From Gnetum montanum (taxonomy: Eukaryota; Streptophyta; Gnetopsida; Gnetales; Gnetaceae), in the NCBI GenBank assembly GCA_015680685.1, contig MNCI01025274.1, positions 33,021 through 96,405 on the forward strand: 63,385 bases of DNA, read 5' to 3'. Position numbers and translations under genes: made by a program. The notes under the pieces were generated by a model. It saw nothing but the letters and a program-made list of their open reading frames with translations, had not been told where the DNA came from and did no database searches. Positions 12,143 through 23,349 of this stretch are shown piece after piece (within the stretch, counting starts at the first letter, position 1; each line of letters opens with the position of its first letter).

Positions 12143-15050
12143 ATGAATGCATACAAGAGTCTTCATTCACCTTTAGTCTTGACTAGACCTTATGGTGGTG
12201 CCACGAGATGCATAAACATTGTGCCCTTGAACTTGGAGCCACTCACTTATGACACAAACATAGCATCCCTAGAGACATCTCTAGACTATCCAAACCATCT
12301 AGTTAGAGCTTTAGACATAGAAGCAGGTGATGTAACTGAGGATCCCCTCATAGAAGTGCCTATAATAACATGTAAAGGTGAGGCGAAGACATTGAAACTT
12401 AGTTCCTTGTTAGAGCCTCAAATCAAAAAAAGAATCTCTAAGGTCCTTAGCAATAACATCAAGGAATTTTCATGGTCCTACGAGGACATGCTAGGCTTAG
12501 ACCCTCACATAATACAACACAACATTATTCTCAATCCTCATGTAAAGCTACCTAAACAAAAAGCTTGTAAAGTTAAGCCTGAGGTGGCATTGGTTGTTCA
12601 TGATGAGATCACTAAGCTTTACAAAGCTTCTTTCATTCTGGTAGCTGACTATGTCGACTAGGTTTTAAACATTGTAGTTGTCCCTAAGAAAAATGGAAGT
12701 CAAAGCATTTGCATAGAATTTTGGGACCTAAACAAGGAAACCATTAAAGATAACTTCCCATTACTAGTATTGATTAACTCATGGATACTACGATTGGTCA
12801 TTCCTTGTTGTCATTTATGGACAGGTTCTTAGGGTACAAACAAATTTGAATCAACCCAAAGCACCAACTTAGCACTACTTTCATGACCCCCTATGGGATG
12901 TTTTGCTATATAATGATGCCCTTTGGACTAAAGAATGCAAGAACAACCTACCAATGCATGATGACGTATATCTTTAGCAACTATCTATTAGACTTGCTCA
13001 ATGACTACATGGATGACATAGCAGTTAAGTCCAAATTAGATAATGACCACATAGATGACTTGGACCATGTCCTCAAACATTGCCTTAGACATGACCTTTG
13101 GTTAAATCCCAAAAGTGTGCCTTTGGCATCAAAACCAGTTGCGTGCTAGGCTTTGTCATATCAGAAGTAGGCATACATGTAGACCTTGACAAGGTTAAGG
13201 CTATCACCAAGTTAGCACCACCAACAAACCTTAAGAAGCTACATGGGTTACAAGGTAGATTACAATTCATACATAGGTTTATCGAGAGTTTGACTGATAA
13301 GTTGTAGCTAATGCAACATTTTTTCAAAAAGGGGATCCACTTTGAGTGGATAGCTCAATGCCAAAAGGCATTTGATAACCTAAAAAAGGAATTGGATCAA
13401 CTTCCGACAGTCTACCCTCTGTAAGGAGATAAGCATTTCTACATTTACCTTGCAACCTCAGACACATCCATTACTTCTTTGTTTTGCCAAAAGCAAGACA
13501 ATGGCTTGGAGTTCCCTATTTACTACTTAAGTCATGTGCTAGTAGCCCATGAGGAGAAATACAATGATGTGATGAAGAACTGTCTCACCTTAGTCTTTAC
13601 ACTCAAAAAAGGGAGACACTACATTTTCTGCAATCAAGTTAATATCATTTGCAAAAGCAATGTACTTCAGGCAATTACAATGAACATGTATGAAAGTAGT
13701 CAAATATCAAGATGGAAGGTAATAACCATGGAGTTTGACCTACACTATATAGTGTAGGCATCCATAAAGGTTTAAGCAATAGCCACACAACTCATGACTT
13801 CGCCTGTAGATGATCAAGCAACAATAGATCTAGAATTTCTAGATGAGCACATCAACAGTATAAGTCTAGTACCCACAAACTTTGATGTTGCATTACACTT
13901 TGATGATGCTTCAACCACACAAGGTGGTAGTGAGGCTGCCATTATCACATTCCCCTCTAGGGAGATCTGACCCTTTACATATCACTTCACATTTCCTTGT
14001 AAGAACAATGTGGTAGAGTATGAAGGTCTTCTTAGAGGTATCTTAATAGCTCAAGAGTTACAAATCTAAAACATAGCAGTATGAGGTGATTCCTAGCTAG
14101 TCATCAACCATGTCATAAAGGTTTTTTCTTATAAGGCACAAAAATTTATAACCTTATTGTGATTTGGTGAAACACCTGCTTGAACATTTTGCAACCATAG
14201 GCATAATGGAAATCCCATAGCTAATGCACTAGATACGTTAGCCTTAAACATAGTACCAAACATGTTTTTTTATTTTCTTGCTTTAATAGTGGATTACACT
14301 GAACCTATAACTCAAAGAACAAGCATCGCATCCATAAGCATAGGTTACATCCAAGGGTGGTATGATGATATTAAGGCATACCTCCAATAGGGAGGGCCTC
14401 AACAAAATCTAACCTTTGCCCAAAAAGACACGATATGAAAATGATCATAGTAGTATGTCCTTGTAGGTGACAACACCTTGTGTTGCAAATCCTATGATGG
14501 AATATTCTTAATGTTTGTTAGTGGCAAAGTGCAAAAGATCATCAACAAAGTTCATGAGGGACTATGTGGAGGTCATATAGCCCCTACGACAATGGCAATA
14601 AAAATTAGATTTCTAGGCTATTATTGGCCTTAGATGAAGTGTGATTGTGTCTCCAAGGTTAGAACATGTGATGTGTGTCAATGACATGGTAACCTAATGC
14701 ATGTACCACCCATTGAACTACATACTACATAGATCACGTGGCCATTCCAATGTTGGAGGTTGGACATAATAGGGCCTATAATGCCTATGTCTTCTGTAGG
14801 ACATAGCTTCATCATTATTACAACTGAATATTTTACAAAGTGGGTTGAAGCCATTCCCCTTAGGAAGACAACATCATAGCAGGTTTGCAAATTCATTCTT
14901 GATTCTTATGACTATAGTCATAGACAATGGACCACAATTTAGTAGTGCAAAAACTAAATCCTTCTATGAAAACCTTGGTATTAAACATTTCTTCTCATCA
15001 CCGTACTACCCACATGTGAATAGTTAAGTAGAGGCTACAAACAAGGTCAT
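12143..15050 (+). pseudogene. pol: Copy B pol: RT, RNase H, archaeal RNase H, integrase (cut)
   Basis: This is a separate pol ORF with its own ATG. Its opening (LVLTRPYG) resembles LILTGPHG in D and LILTGPYG in F. The RT active site YMDDIAVKS is at about 13,005. RNase H runs about 13,440-13,760. A second RNase H of archaeal type runs about 13,870-14,270. The integrase zinc finger and core run 14,500-15,050, with VIDNGPQFSS near 14,925. Many stops and frame breaks occur. Translation ends where copy D is inserted, within the third catalytic region. An acceptor-like TTTTTTTGCAG 15 nt before the ATG suggests that pol was expressed from a spliced RNA; this is inference. Confidence 0.88.
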
Positions 15051-15698
15051 TGTAGCAATTGAAAACGTTAGTGGCTATAACAATAAGAGGTTACCAAGTA
15101 TATAGCTTAACCCTAGATTCGTGCGAGGGCCATGCTGGAGAAAAATGAAAGCAAAGTGCCCTAAACGGTCTGGTCAATACAATAGGGACTTAATTAGTGT
15201 ACAATAACCTTTCATAAGCATTTTCTTTAAAGAAATTATGTATAACTTAAGCGATAAGAGACAAATGTAAAATGATAGAGAATAATGCAAAATATGATAA
15301 TAGCAAAAAAAAAATGAAATAGACTTGAGTGAGAAAGTGCACCACCCCATGATCAAGAAATTTGATCTCTATTTTGCTGAAGAAGATATATGATAGATGT
15401 GTAGTGTGGATGGGCACAACTTATAATGAAATAGTATGGTCATAGCTCCTCGATTGCTACCAATGGTTTGCTACTAGAAATTGATGAGCTGGTTCTTGCT
15501 AGGCTAGAGAAATTGGAAGATGTTGGTATTACTGGGGTTTGCTACTTGTTAACTATCCACTTGCTAGTCTCTTTGCCAAAGAAAATTGCAAGAGAGCTAA
15601 ATGCCAAAATGCCGGTTGCAAGAAAGAGAAATGCCCAAAAGCCAGAAAATGCTAGAAGCCAACCTTAAAAGATAACCCTTTGAACTTTGTTCACTAGG

Positions 15699-15710
15699 GT
15701 ATTTATAAAG
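15699..15710 (-). promoter_or_regulatory. LTR TATA box, copy D 3' LTR
   Basis: The minus strand reads CTTTATAAATACCC. The same TTATAAATAC motif recurs at the equivalent place in every LTR of the window. It is the likely Pol II promoter of the element RNA. Confidence 0.6.
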
Positions 15711-16334
15711 CTAGGAGTAGGAGGAAAACATGGTTTAGACGCCATGTGTCCTGGGTCCCACATGGTGCCAATGTGAATGTGCCATACTTCTATGTGGTAC
15801 TATGCTGCTAGACGTGAAACCTACTATGCTTTGACCATACTGTTCAAACTACATGTGCCAGAATCCAAGAAATTGCCATGTTTTTGCAATGAAAAATGCC
15901 AACAATGAATGCAAAGTGGAGTTTGTGCTCCAGGAATATGTCTTCCCTACTCTTCCAAGTAGGTTCAAGCATAGGGACAACTTTGGGGATAACCAAGGGG
16001 GTGCAAAATAATGCAAACTTGCTAATTATTTCTATTGAAGAAGTACTGAAGTAGAAATGCCCATCACCACCAAGGTTTGGAGCTAACTGATGATGTCCTG
16101 ATGCTTCCATGTGAGTGTTATGCTATTTATGCTACCCAGCCTATCAGCATAGCGTAAACACCTGCACGCTATACTACACCAGCCACCAGTCCTATGAAGA
16201 ATTTTGTCAAAAAGCCAAAAATAACTATTTGAGTCCTCACTAGGCAAGCAACTTCTACAATTGACAACCTTGACATCTATGTTGAAAGGTCCTAGGACCT
16301 GTGAATTTCATCCTTGGGACACTTTTAGGCTTTG

Positions 16335-16770
16335 TGTCCCTACTGCGTTGTGCTACACTATGCAGTGTAGCATAGCATAACAGCCAGTGTAACATGAATT
16401 CCTATCTGATCTGCAATGCTTTATCAAGAAACTTTTCTTGGGATCCAAGGGTGAAGTGGAATAGGTAGTCTTGGAGGTTGGAGTATGGCCAAGTGCAATT
16501 ATTTTGTTGGAACCACTTGACAAAGGACCTTCATAGCATAGCATAGTGTAACACCCAATTTGGCTTGAATCTTGTCTCATTTTGCAAACATTCTATTATG
16601 GGATGTCAGTAATGTCTTGGAGTTGCTACAGAATAAGCATGTTTGATGGTTAAAGCATAGGAAAATATGCTTACTTCATCAGAGCAATATGAGTAGCAGT
16701 ATTGTCATAGTGCATCCCTACTACGTTGTGCTATGCTGCATAGCATAGCATAGCATAGCACTCAAATTAA
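16335..16770. repeat. Palindromic pentanucleotide clusters in D LTR
   Basis: Blocks at 16,337-16,380, 16,535-16,552 and 16,725-16,766 are built from GCTAC/GCTAT followed by GTAGC/ATAGC pentamers. Two of the blocks can fold as imperfect hairpins. The same architecture is stronger in the E LTRs. Confidence 0.7.
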
Positions 16771-17336
16771 GGTGATTTTTGACAAAACTTGCCACATTTT
16801 GCTGCATTATGTTTCTCATGCATCAAAGATGATGTGGGGTAGATGTCCTGAAGGATTGAGTTATTGTTAGTCTGCATCTTGGGTGCCCGATCAGTCTTCT
16901 CAAGGCCTACTACATTGCATAATGTAGTGAAGTGTAGCAAGTTTCAAAGTTAGAAAAATTAACAAACTATTTAGCCCATCCTAAACACCTTTGATAGCTC
17001 TTAGCATGGTCCCTAGGTAGACCACCAGTCGGGTCAAGTGTTAAGCTGGGCAAGCTAGAGGGTGTAGCAAGCCTGTCAGCCCAGAGATAGAAAATTTACT
17101 AGACTGTATGGTCTACTGCTAGTGCTTGTTTCATGAAAATGGCCTTGTGGTTAGGTGCTACATTGCCTGTGCTATAGAGGATGGCAAGCAGGCTTGGAAG
17201 CCATTTTGCAAGTGTTAGGACTTCTACAGTGCCATGATGTTTGCACGGTCTGACATGACAATGTGCTTGTAGTGATCCTTTCCCAAATTTTGGGACTATG
17301 TTGAGTCATGAGAATCTCAAAATTTATGGTGTTTCA

Positions 17337-18689
17337 ATGGCCCCTCTTTGTTGACATCTAGAGGATCTACCCAAGAGATGTTGACAAAGAATATGAAACA
17401 CCATGAAGAATAAGACATCAACAACACTCTTCAGTGCCCACTTGGACCACGCTTTGCTATGTTTGAAAGTACTAGGAGAGTGATTGTAAGGTAAGGGGGC
17501 AAGGGATGGATTTGAGGAAATAGGTTTCGGAAAGAAATGAATGTCAAATGTGACGCTTGAAAAAATTGTTGTCATAGCATGATCCCTTGTCGGAGTGCTT
17601 TTGAGGGAGTCAACATGCATGGGTGTCTTTTTTGTTGGCCTTTGACCTCTCACCAGAGTGCTTAGAGATAGTCGATTTATGGCCGAATCGATTGTAAAGC
17701 AGCTTTTTGTTCTTTTGTTATTTTTTTGCACACCCATGTTTGCATGAAGGAAACCTTGTTGTTGCTGCAAGGCAGATGTTTGTTCCCCAAGATGAGTTAT
17801 GTTACATCCATGTGGGGCTTTGACCTGCCTACAAAGGCTTCCCATGGGATGAGTTACATTACGTTCATCATGGACTTGGTGGTTGGGCATGTGAAAGGGC
17901 TTTGTGCATTAGGAAAGTTTGTAAAGGAGATATGGGAAACTACAAGTATAGGGGATGGGAATTAAGTTGGTTGAAAAGAAGAGTAGTGTATGCACTTTCA
18001 AGTAGCTAGGTAAATTGAAGCAGGTGATTTGGAGTAATGTAGTGTCTTGGTCTCATGGTGAAACACATCCCTGAATGATGCCATGTTGGCTTTTATCCTA
18101 AAAACATAACAGAGAGAAAACTAGAAAAAAGCAACCATGAAGTGAAGTGAGGGCAAAGCCCTACTTGCTCTGTACACTACCAAGGTGGTGAGTGTTGTGT
18201 TTGATGTGCATGATGTCCAAAGTAGGAAAGCCAGCACCGGTTCAAGCAATAGCAAGCCAAAATGTTTAGCACTAAGGAAGCTAGGAGTAGTGGTGATGCA
18301 AGTGCTTAGGATTCCCTGCCCAAGGCAAACATCATGCAGTCTAGTTGTAAGGTGAGAATCCTAACAACCAAATGCCTCTTGGACTCAGATGATGATGAGG
18401 AATAAAGGATGGTAGCCTTGTGGCTAGGCCACAATAGTTTTTGTACTTCAGTAGCAAATGTTGATGGTAATAGCTATTGCTAGGATGATTGATTGTAGTA
18501 GCGGTAGCTCCAAAAGGTCAGCAAGATGTCAAACGACATCTTTAAAAGATTAGTAAGATGCCAGGGGCAATGACACTGCATGTGTTCTATAGGGTTTTTT
18601 CTTGACAATGTGAACTTCATTCTGGAACTACAACACCCCACCTCATGTTTTCTAGGAAGTTTGAAATTGTGCATGCTCTCTTGTTTATA
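17337..18689 (-). other. Copy D 3' untranslated region with PPT
   Basis: Next to the LTR the minus strand reads CAACAAAGAGGGGCCAT (17,337-17,354), the likely polypurine tract priming plus-strand DNA synthesis. F (60,145-60,164) and E (35,407-35,423) have close versions. Upstream lies non-coding sequence partly alignable with the 3' UTRs of E and F. The apparent frames here are not shared between copies, so I leave them uncalled. Confidence 0.65.
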
Positions 18690-19000
18690 ATGTCACATGT
18701 GTGAGTCGGGAGGAAGTTTACGGTCTTGGTAGACTATCATATGTGCTATTTTAAGGTTCCAACAGACTGTGATGTGCTAGTTTAAGGTCTTAGCAGATTA
18801 CTATGCTAGTTTAATGTCGTAGCGGATGGTGGATGGCTAGTTTAAGGTCATAGCAGACTGTGCTATGGATGCCAGTTTTACATCATAGCCCAAGGACATG
18901 TTGTACTAGTTTAATGTCATAGAGAATGTGTTGTGCCAGTTTATAGTCATAGTGGACTATCTATGCTAGTTTTATGTCATAGCAGATGTTATGCTTACCA
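18690..19000 (-). repeat. Repeat array 3 of copy D
   Basis: Eight or nine units of 35-40 bp have the plus-strand core CTAGTTTAAGGTCATAGCAGA, i.e. TCTGCTATGACCTTAAACTAG on the coding strand. They lie directly after the pol stop, as in A and F. Confidence 0.9.
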
Positions 19001-19028
19001 TGCTTTACATCTAATGCAATACTTTATG

Positions 19029-22000
19029 TTAAATGTAGCATGGCTTGAGGTACAAGTGGTTGACAAGATTTATGAACTTGTTGCCATCTGCATTGGCCAG
19101 CTTGAACGCCCCATTTTCATAGGCTTTTATGACTATAAAAGGGCCTTTCCAGTTGGCTGAACAACTTTGAGAACTAGTTCCCCCTTTTTTATCAGCCATT
19201 GATGTAAGTTGCAGTGATGCTTTTGCTACTGTTTATCCTGGTACCACTCGATGTGGCCAACTATTTGGGTGTGCTCCTCCTCTACAAAGTCAAGATCAAC
19301 AATCCTAGACTCGTTGTTTTGAGTCTCATCTACAATGTTTGAGAGGATCATTTGAAGTGATGGAACCTACAATTCAAGAGGTAACACTCCTTCAAATCTA
19401 TAAATGAGACTGTATGGAGTCTTATCTGTAGCTGTTTTGCATGTCGTATGGTAAGCCCAAAACATGTAGAGGATTTTCTCATGCCATCATCTCTTGCTGC
19501 TGCTAAGCATCTTTTTTTGAAGGTTAATGATGGCTTTGTTTATTACATTTGCCTAACTATTCACCTATGGATAGTATGGAAATGAAAAAGAATGCTTGAT
19601 GTCAAGGTTATCGCAAAAGGTTTTGATTTCCACCCTACTAAATTATGGCCCGTTTTCCATCATAATTGTTATGGGAAGATCAAACCTTATTACTATGTTA
19701 TCTAGGATAAAGTGGAAAACTTGTTGAGATGTGGTCTTCCTTAGGGAATAGCCTCTACCCACTTTGTAAAGTATTTAGTTGTAGTGATAATGAAGCTCTG
19801 TCCTGCAGAAGACTTAGCTATGATGGGTCCTATGATATCTAGTTTCCAACGTTGGAATGACCATGTAATTTGCATGGTATGTAATTCATTTGGTGACATG
19901 TGTATGAGATTCACATGGTGTTGACATACATTGCACATTCTAACCTTGGAAAGGCAATCACATTCTATGAAAGGCTAGTAGTACCCTAGGCATATGATTT
20001 TTGCTACCATAGCCCTAGGAGCTATGTGGCCTTTGCACAATCCCTCATGGACTTCATTAACAATATTTTGTGCTTCTTTCTCACTAACACAAGCTAGTAG
20101 TATCCCATCAAAGGATCGTTTGTATAAGGTGTTATCTCCTACGAGGACATATTTCTGAGCTTGTTTTTGTATTGCATCTTTTTAAGCAAATGTCAAACCG
20201 TGTGGGGGTTCACCATGTTGAAGGTAAGCTTTAATGTTGGCATACCTTTCTTGGGTACTTGTTGCACTTATAGATGTAATGTATGCCACTTGAGTAATAG
20301 GATTTGTGCATTCTATTATCGAAGTGTGCAAGGTGGCAAACAAGTATGATTGCACATTTAATGCTAATGTGGCTAGCACAGTAGCTACGATGTTCTCGTT
20401 ACAGGGCACGTGTTGAATGTCTAACATTGCGAACTGCTTTAGTAGACTCTTGGCTAGATTTGAATAAGGCTACAAATGTGAAGCCTTGCAAGCATAAACT
20501 TTAGTGATTTGGCTAATAACTAGCTGCGAGTCGCCTCGAGTTGCTAAACATTGAATCTTCAACTCTTGAGTTGCTAGAAGGCCCCTAAGGAGTCCTTCAT
20601 ACTCAGCTATATTATTGGTGCAAAGGAATGAAAAATGGTATGCGAAGGGTTGAATTTCACTAGAGGGAAATGTAATAACAGTAGTGACGCTATCACCTTG
20701 TGTAGTTGAAGTGCCATTGAAATGTAGACTTGCCTCAAAATCATATGGTACAAGACTTATGCTATTAACATGCTCATCGGGGAACTCTGGTTCTATTATT
20801 GCTTGATTGTTAATGGGTGAAGTTGTAAGCTATGCAACTATTGCTTGACCCTTTGTTGAGGACTATGCCATGTTATGTAGGTTGAATTCTGTAGTTATGG
20901 GTTTTCATTAACTATTCTATTGCTATCATATAAGTTAGTTGCAATAGCCTGAAGTATCTTGCTTTTTCATATAATGTTAAATTTACTGCAAAATAAATAA
21001 TGTCTCCACTTTTTGAGTGCAAACACTAGGGCAAGACAATATTTTTCTACCTCATTGTACTTTTCCTCATAAGCTATTAATGCATGGCTTAAGTAATAGA
21101 TTGGGATTTCAGACCCATCATCTCTCTTTTGACATAACAATGTAGTAATAGATGTGTCTGAGGTGGCAAGATAGATGTAGAAAGGCTTATTCCTCTATGG
21201 TGGAAAAATAGTTAGGAGATGCAAAAGATCTTTCTTTAGGTTATCAAATGCTTTTTGACATTGATCTATCCACTCAAATTTGACCTCATTCTTAAGAAAG
21301 TGTTGCATGGGGTGTAGTTTGTCTATCAACCTCATGATAAACCTTTTGATAAACTATACTCTGCCTTGCAACCTAACAATTCTTTAAGGTTTGTAGGTAG
21401 TACTAAGTTGAGGATGGCCCTCAACTTATCAAGGTCTACTTGTATTCTTGTTTTCGACGCTACAAAGCCTAGCATGTGCTCGATTTTAGCTTTGAAGACA
21501 CATTTCCTAGGGTTGAGCTGCAGGTCATGCCTATGAAAACATTGGAGGACTATGTTGAGATCATTGGAATTATTAATAGCTTTCTTAGACTTAACTACTA
21601 TGTCATCAATGTAATCATTTAATCTCTCCAAGAGGTAGTCACTAAAAATATATGTCATCACTTGTTGATAGGTTGCTCCAGTTTTTTTTAGCCCAAAAGG
21701 AATCATTATATAACAATAGGTTCCCCAAGGGGTCATAAAGGTAGTTGGCAACTGGTGCTCTGGGTTAATGTGAATCTAATTATAACCTGAAAACCCATCC
21801 ATCAAGGATAGTAAGGCATGACCAGCTATTGTATCGATAAGTTGATCAATACTAGGTAGTAGGAAGTCATCCTTAATCATCACCCTATTTAAATCCTAGA
21901 AGTCTATACAAATTCGTATACTCCTGGTTCTCTGCCCAAATCTAACTAGTCAAATGCCTAAATCTAACTAGTTAACTTCCCGAATGAAACTAGCCTGATA

Positions 22001-22474
22001 AAGTTTGGTGATTTCATCTCGTATAGCTAGGGAAATCTTTGGTTTAAATTTGCGAGCTTTTTGTTTAACTACATTGACATGTGAGTCTAAGATAATGTTG
22101 TGTTGTATGAGTTGTGGGTCTAGGCTTGACATGTCTTCATATGACCACACAAACACTTTGACATTGTCATTAAGGAATTTTGAGATGTTTTGCTACACTT
22201 GTGGCTCTAGTAGGGAACTTACTTTTAATGTGTTCACCTCACCTCTAGATGTGGTTACAGGGATTTCAATGAGGGGGTCCTCGATCACATCACTAGCCTC
22301 TAGGTTTAACGCTTGGACTAGATGTTTAGGCCAGTTTAGGAATGTTTCCAGGGACACTACGATGTCATGAGTAGATGATTTCAAGTCTACTAATTCTAAG
22401 CTTAAGTGTCTTGTGAGCCTACCATGAGGTCCTGTTAGGATAAGGGACATCTGGAGATCACTCTGTATAGCCAT
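19029..22474 (-). pseudogene. pol: Copy D pol: RT, RNase H, archaeal RNase H, integrase
   Basis: The ATG at 22,474 is followed by the conserved opening LILTGPHG. The RT active site YIDDIVVKS is near 21,605. RNase H domains fall at about 20,400-21,230. The integrase zinc finger is around 19,920-20,080. The catalytic core around 19,630-19,870 retains LDIIGPI but has MENGP where D-N-G-P is expected, so the second catalytic Asp codon is changed. The ORF ends NHLYLKPCYI with a stop at 19,029-19,031. Many stops and frameshifts are present. TTTTGCAAG lies 12 nt before the ATG on the minus strand, where B has TTTTGCAG. Confidence 0.88.
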
Positions 22475-22579
22475 TTTTGAAGCACTCTTGCAAAATCATC
22501 AAACAAGAGAACATCAAGTGGTACCTGTTTAATAGAGTAACATGAAATAAAATGTACATAAGGTAATCATGAAATGCAA

Positions 22580-23040
22580 TATAATTTCCAGTTTAAGGTC
22601 TTAGTGGACCGCAATAATGAAAAATTATATTTCAACATTGCCAATTTAAGGTCGTAGAGGACCATGACAATGTAATAATGTAAGTTGCCAGTTTAAGGTC
22701 TTAGCTGACCATAACAATGTAATGTTTTAATTTGGAATTGCTAGGTTAAGGTCTTAGTGGAACGCCAATAATGTAAAGTTTGTAAGTTAAAATTGCTAGT
22801 TTAAGGTCTTGGTGAACTGTTAACAATGTGAAGTTTGTAAGTTAAAATTGCAAGTTTAAGGTCTTAGCGGACCGTCACTGGGTCTAGAATGTAAAACGAA
22901 TGCTAAAATTGCTAGTTTAATGTCATGGTGGACCGTGGTCTACACTATAAGTTAAAATTGCTAGTTTAAGATCTTGGCGGATTGCAATAATGCAAAATTA
23001 TACTTTAATATTACCAGTTTAAGGTCGTACCAGACCGTAA
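22580..23040 (-). repeat. Repeat array 2 of copy D (nine ~52-bp units)
   Basis: Nine units share the plus-strand core CCAGTTTAAGGTCTTAGCGGACC at about 22,589, 22,641, 22,689, 22,740, 22,796, 22,850, 22,911, 22,960 and 23,013. B and F keep only one recognisable unit here. The core has the same orientation relative to pol as arrays 1 and 3. Confidence 0.92.
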
Positions 23041-23210
23041 AAATGCAAAATTTGTACAAACAAAGTGAATATTTTAATGGACCCACTTGCTATGTTGTAC
23101 CTGAGTGCTATGCTACAGTGGGGACATGCTATGCTACAATAGTGCTATGTTGCATTGGTGTTCTGCATTATTCAAGACATGAAAGTGATAGTTGTTTTAA
23201 ACACATTGGC

Positions 23211-23218
23211 TATAAATA
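23211..23218 (+). promoter_or_regulatory. TATA box of antisense gene, copy D
   Basis: GGCTATAAATAAGGG lies 139 bp upstream of the exon-1 ATG at 23,350, matching the TATA position in B (149 bp) and F (127 bp). Confidence 0.65.
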
Positions 23219-23349
23219 AGGGATTTACCCCTAGTAAACTTGTCATTTTCATTATCATAGGCAACATCCAAAGTGTAGCACGGTCGAGCTGAGAGAGAGC
23301 GTAACAGTTGTAGCGTAGCAGTTGATACAGTAGGTTTGTTAGCAAGGCA

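Larger units (their letters stand above)
2556..15050 (+). mobile_element. Copy B: Ty3/gypsy element lacking its 5' LTR, cut by copy D
   Basis: In order it holds a leader remnant, gag-protease, array 1, the antisense gene, a spacer and pol up to the integrase core. The 5' LTR and PBS are missing. The 3' part ends exactly where the D LTR starts (TGTAG at 15,051), inside the integrase codons for EATNKVI. The remainder of B should lie beyond D, outside the visible contiguous sequence. Coding parts are heavily decayed. Confidence 0.85.
15051..17336 (-). repeat. Copy D 3' LTR
   Basis: On the minus strand it starts TGAAACACC (plus-strand GGTGTTTCA ending at 17,336), next to a PPT. It ends ...CTACA (plus-strand TGTAG at 15,051). 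At about 2,286 bp it is longer than the LTRs of E (1,643 bp) and F (about 1,387 bp). Positions 15,090-16,455 align with the truncated 5' LTR at 32,930-34,298. It contains several GCTAC/GTAGC-type palindromes. No gene is supported inside. Confidence 0.88.
22475..23349. other. Spacer with array 2 between pol and antisense gene, copy D
   Basis: The two genes diverge from this 875-bp spacer. It is longer than in B (555 bp) and F (585 bp) because array 2 is expanded. It also carries TGCTATGCTAC motifs (23,090-23,160) and a TATA box for the antisense gene. Confidence 0.65.

Noticed and set aside
17324-17890. 188-codon minus-strand frame beside the D LTR, considered as an extra ORF or env
   Set aside because: It crosses the PPT and LTR edge, and the 3' UTRs of E and F do not conserve the frame.
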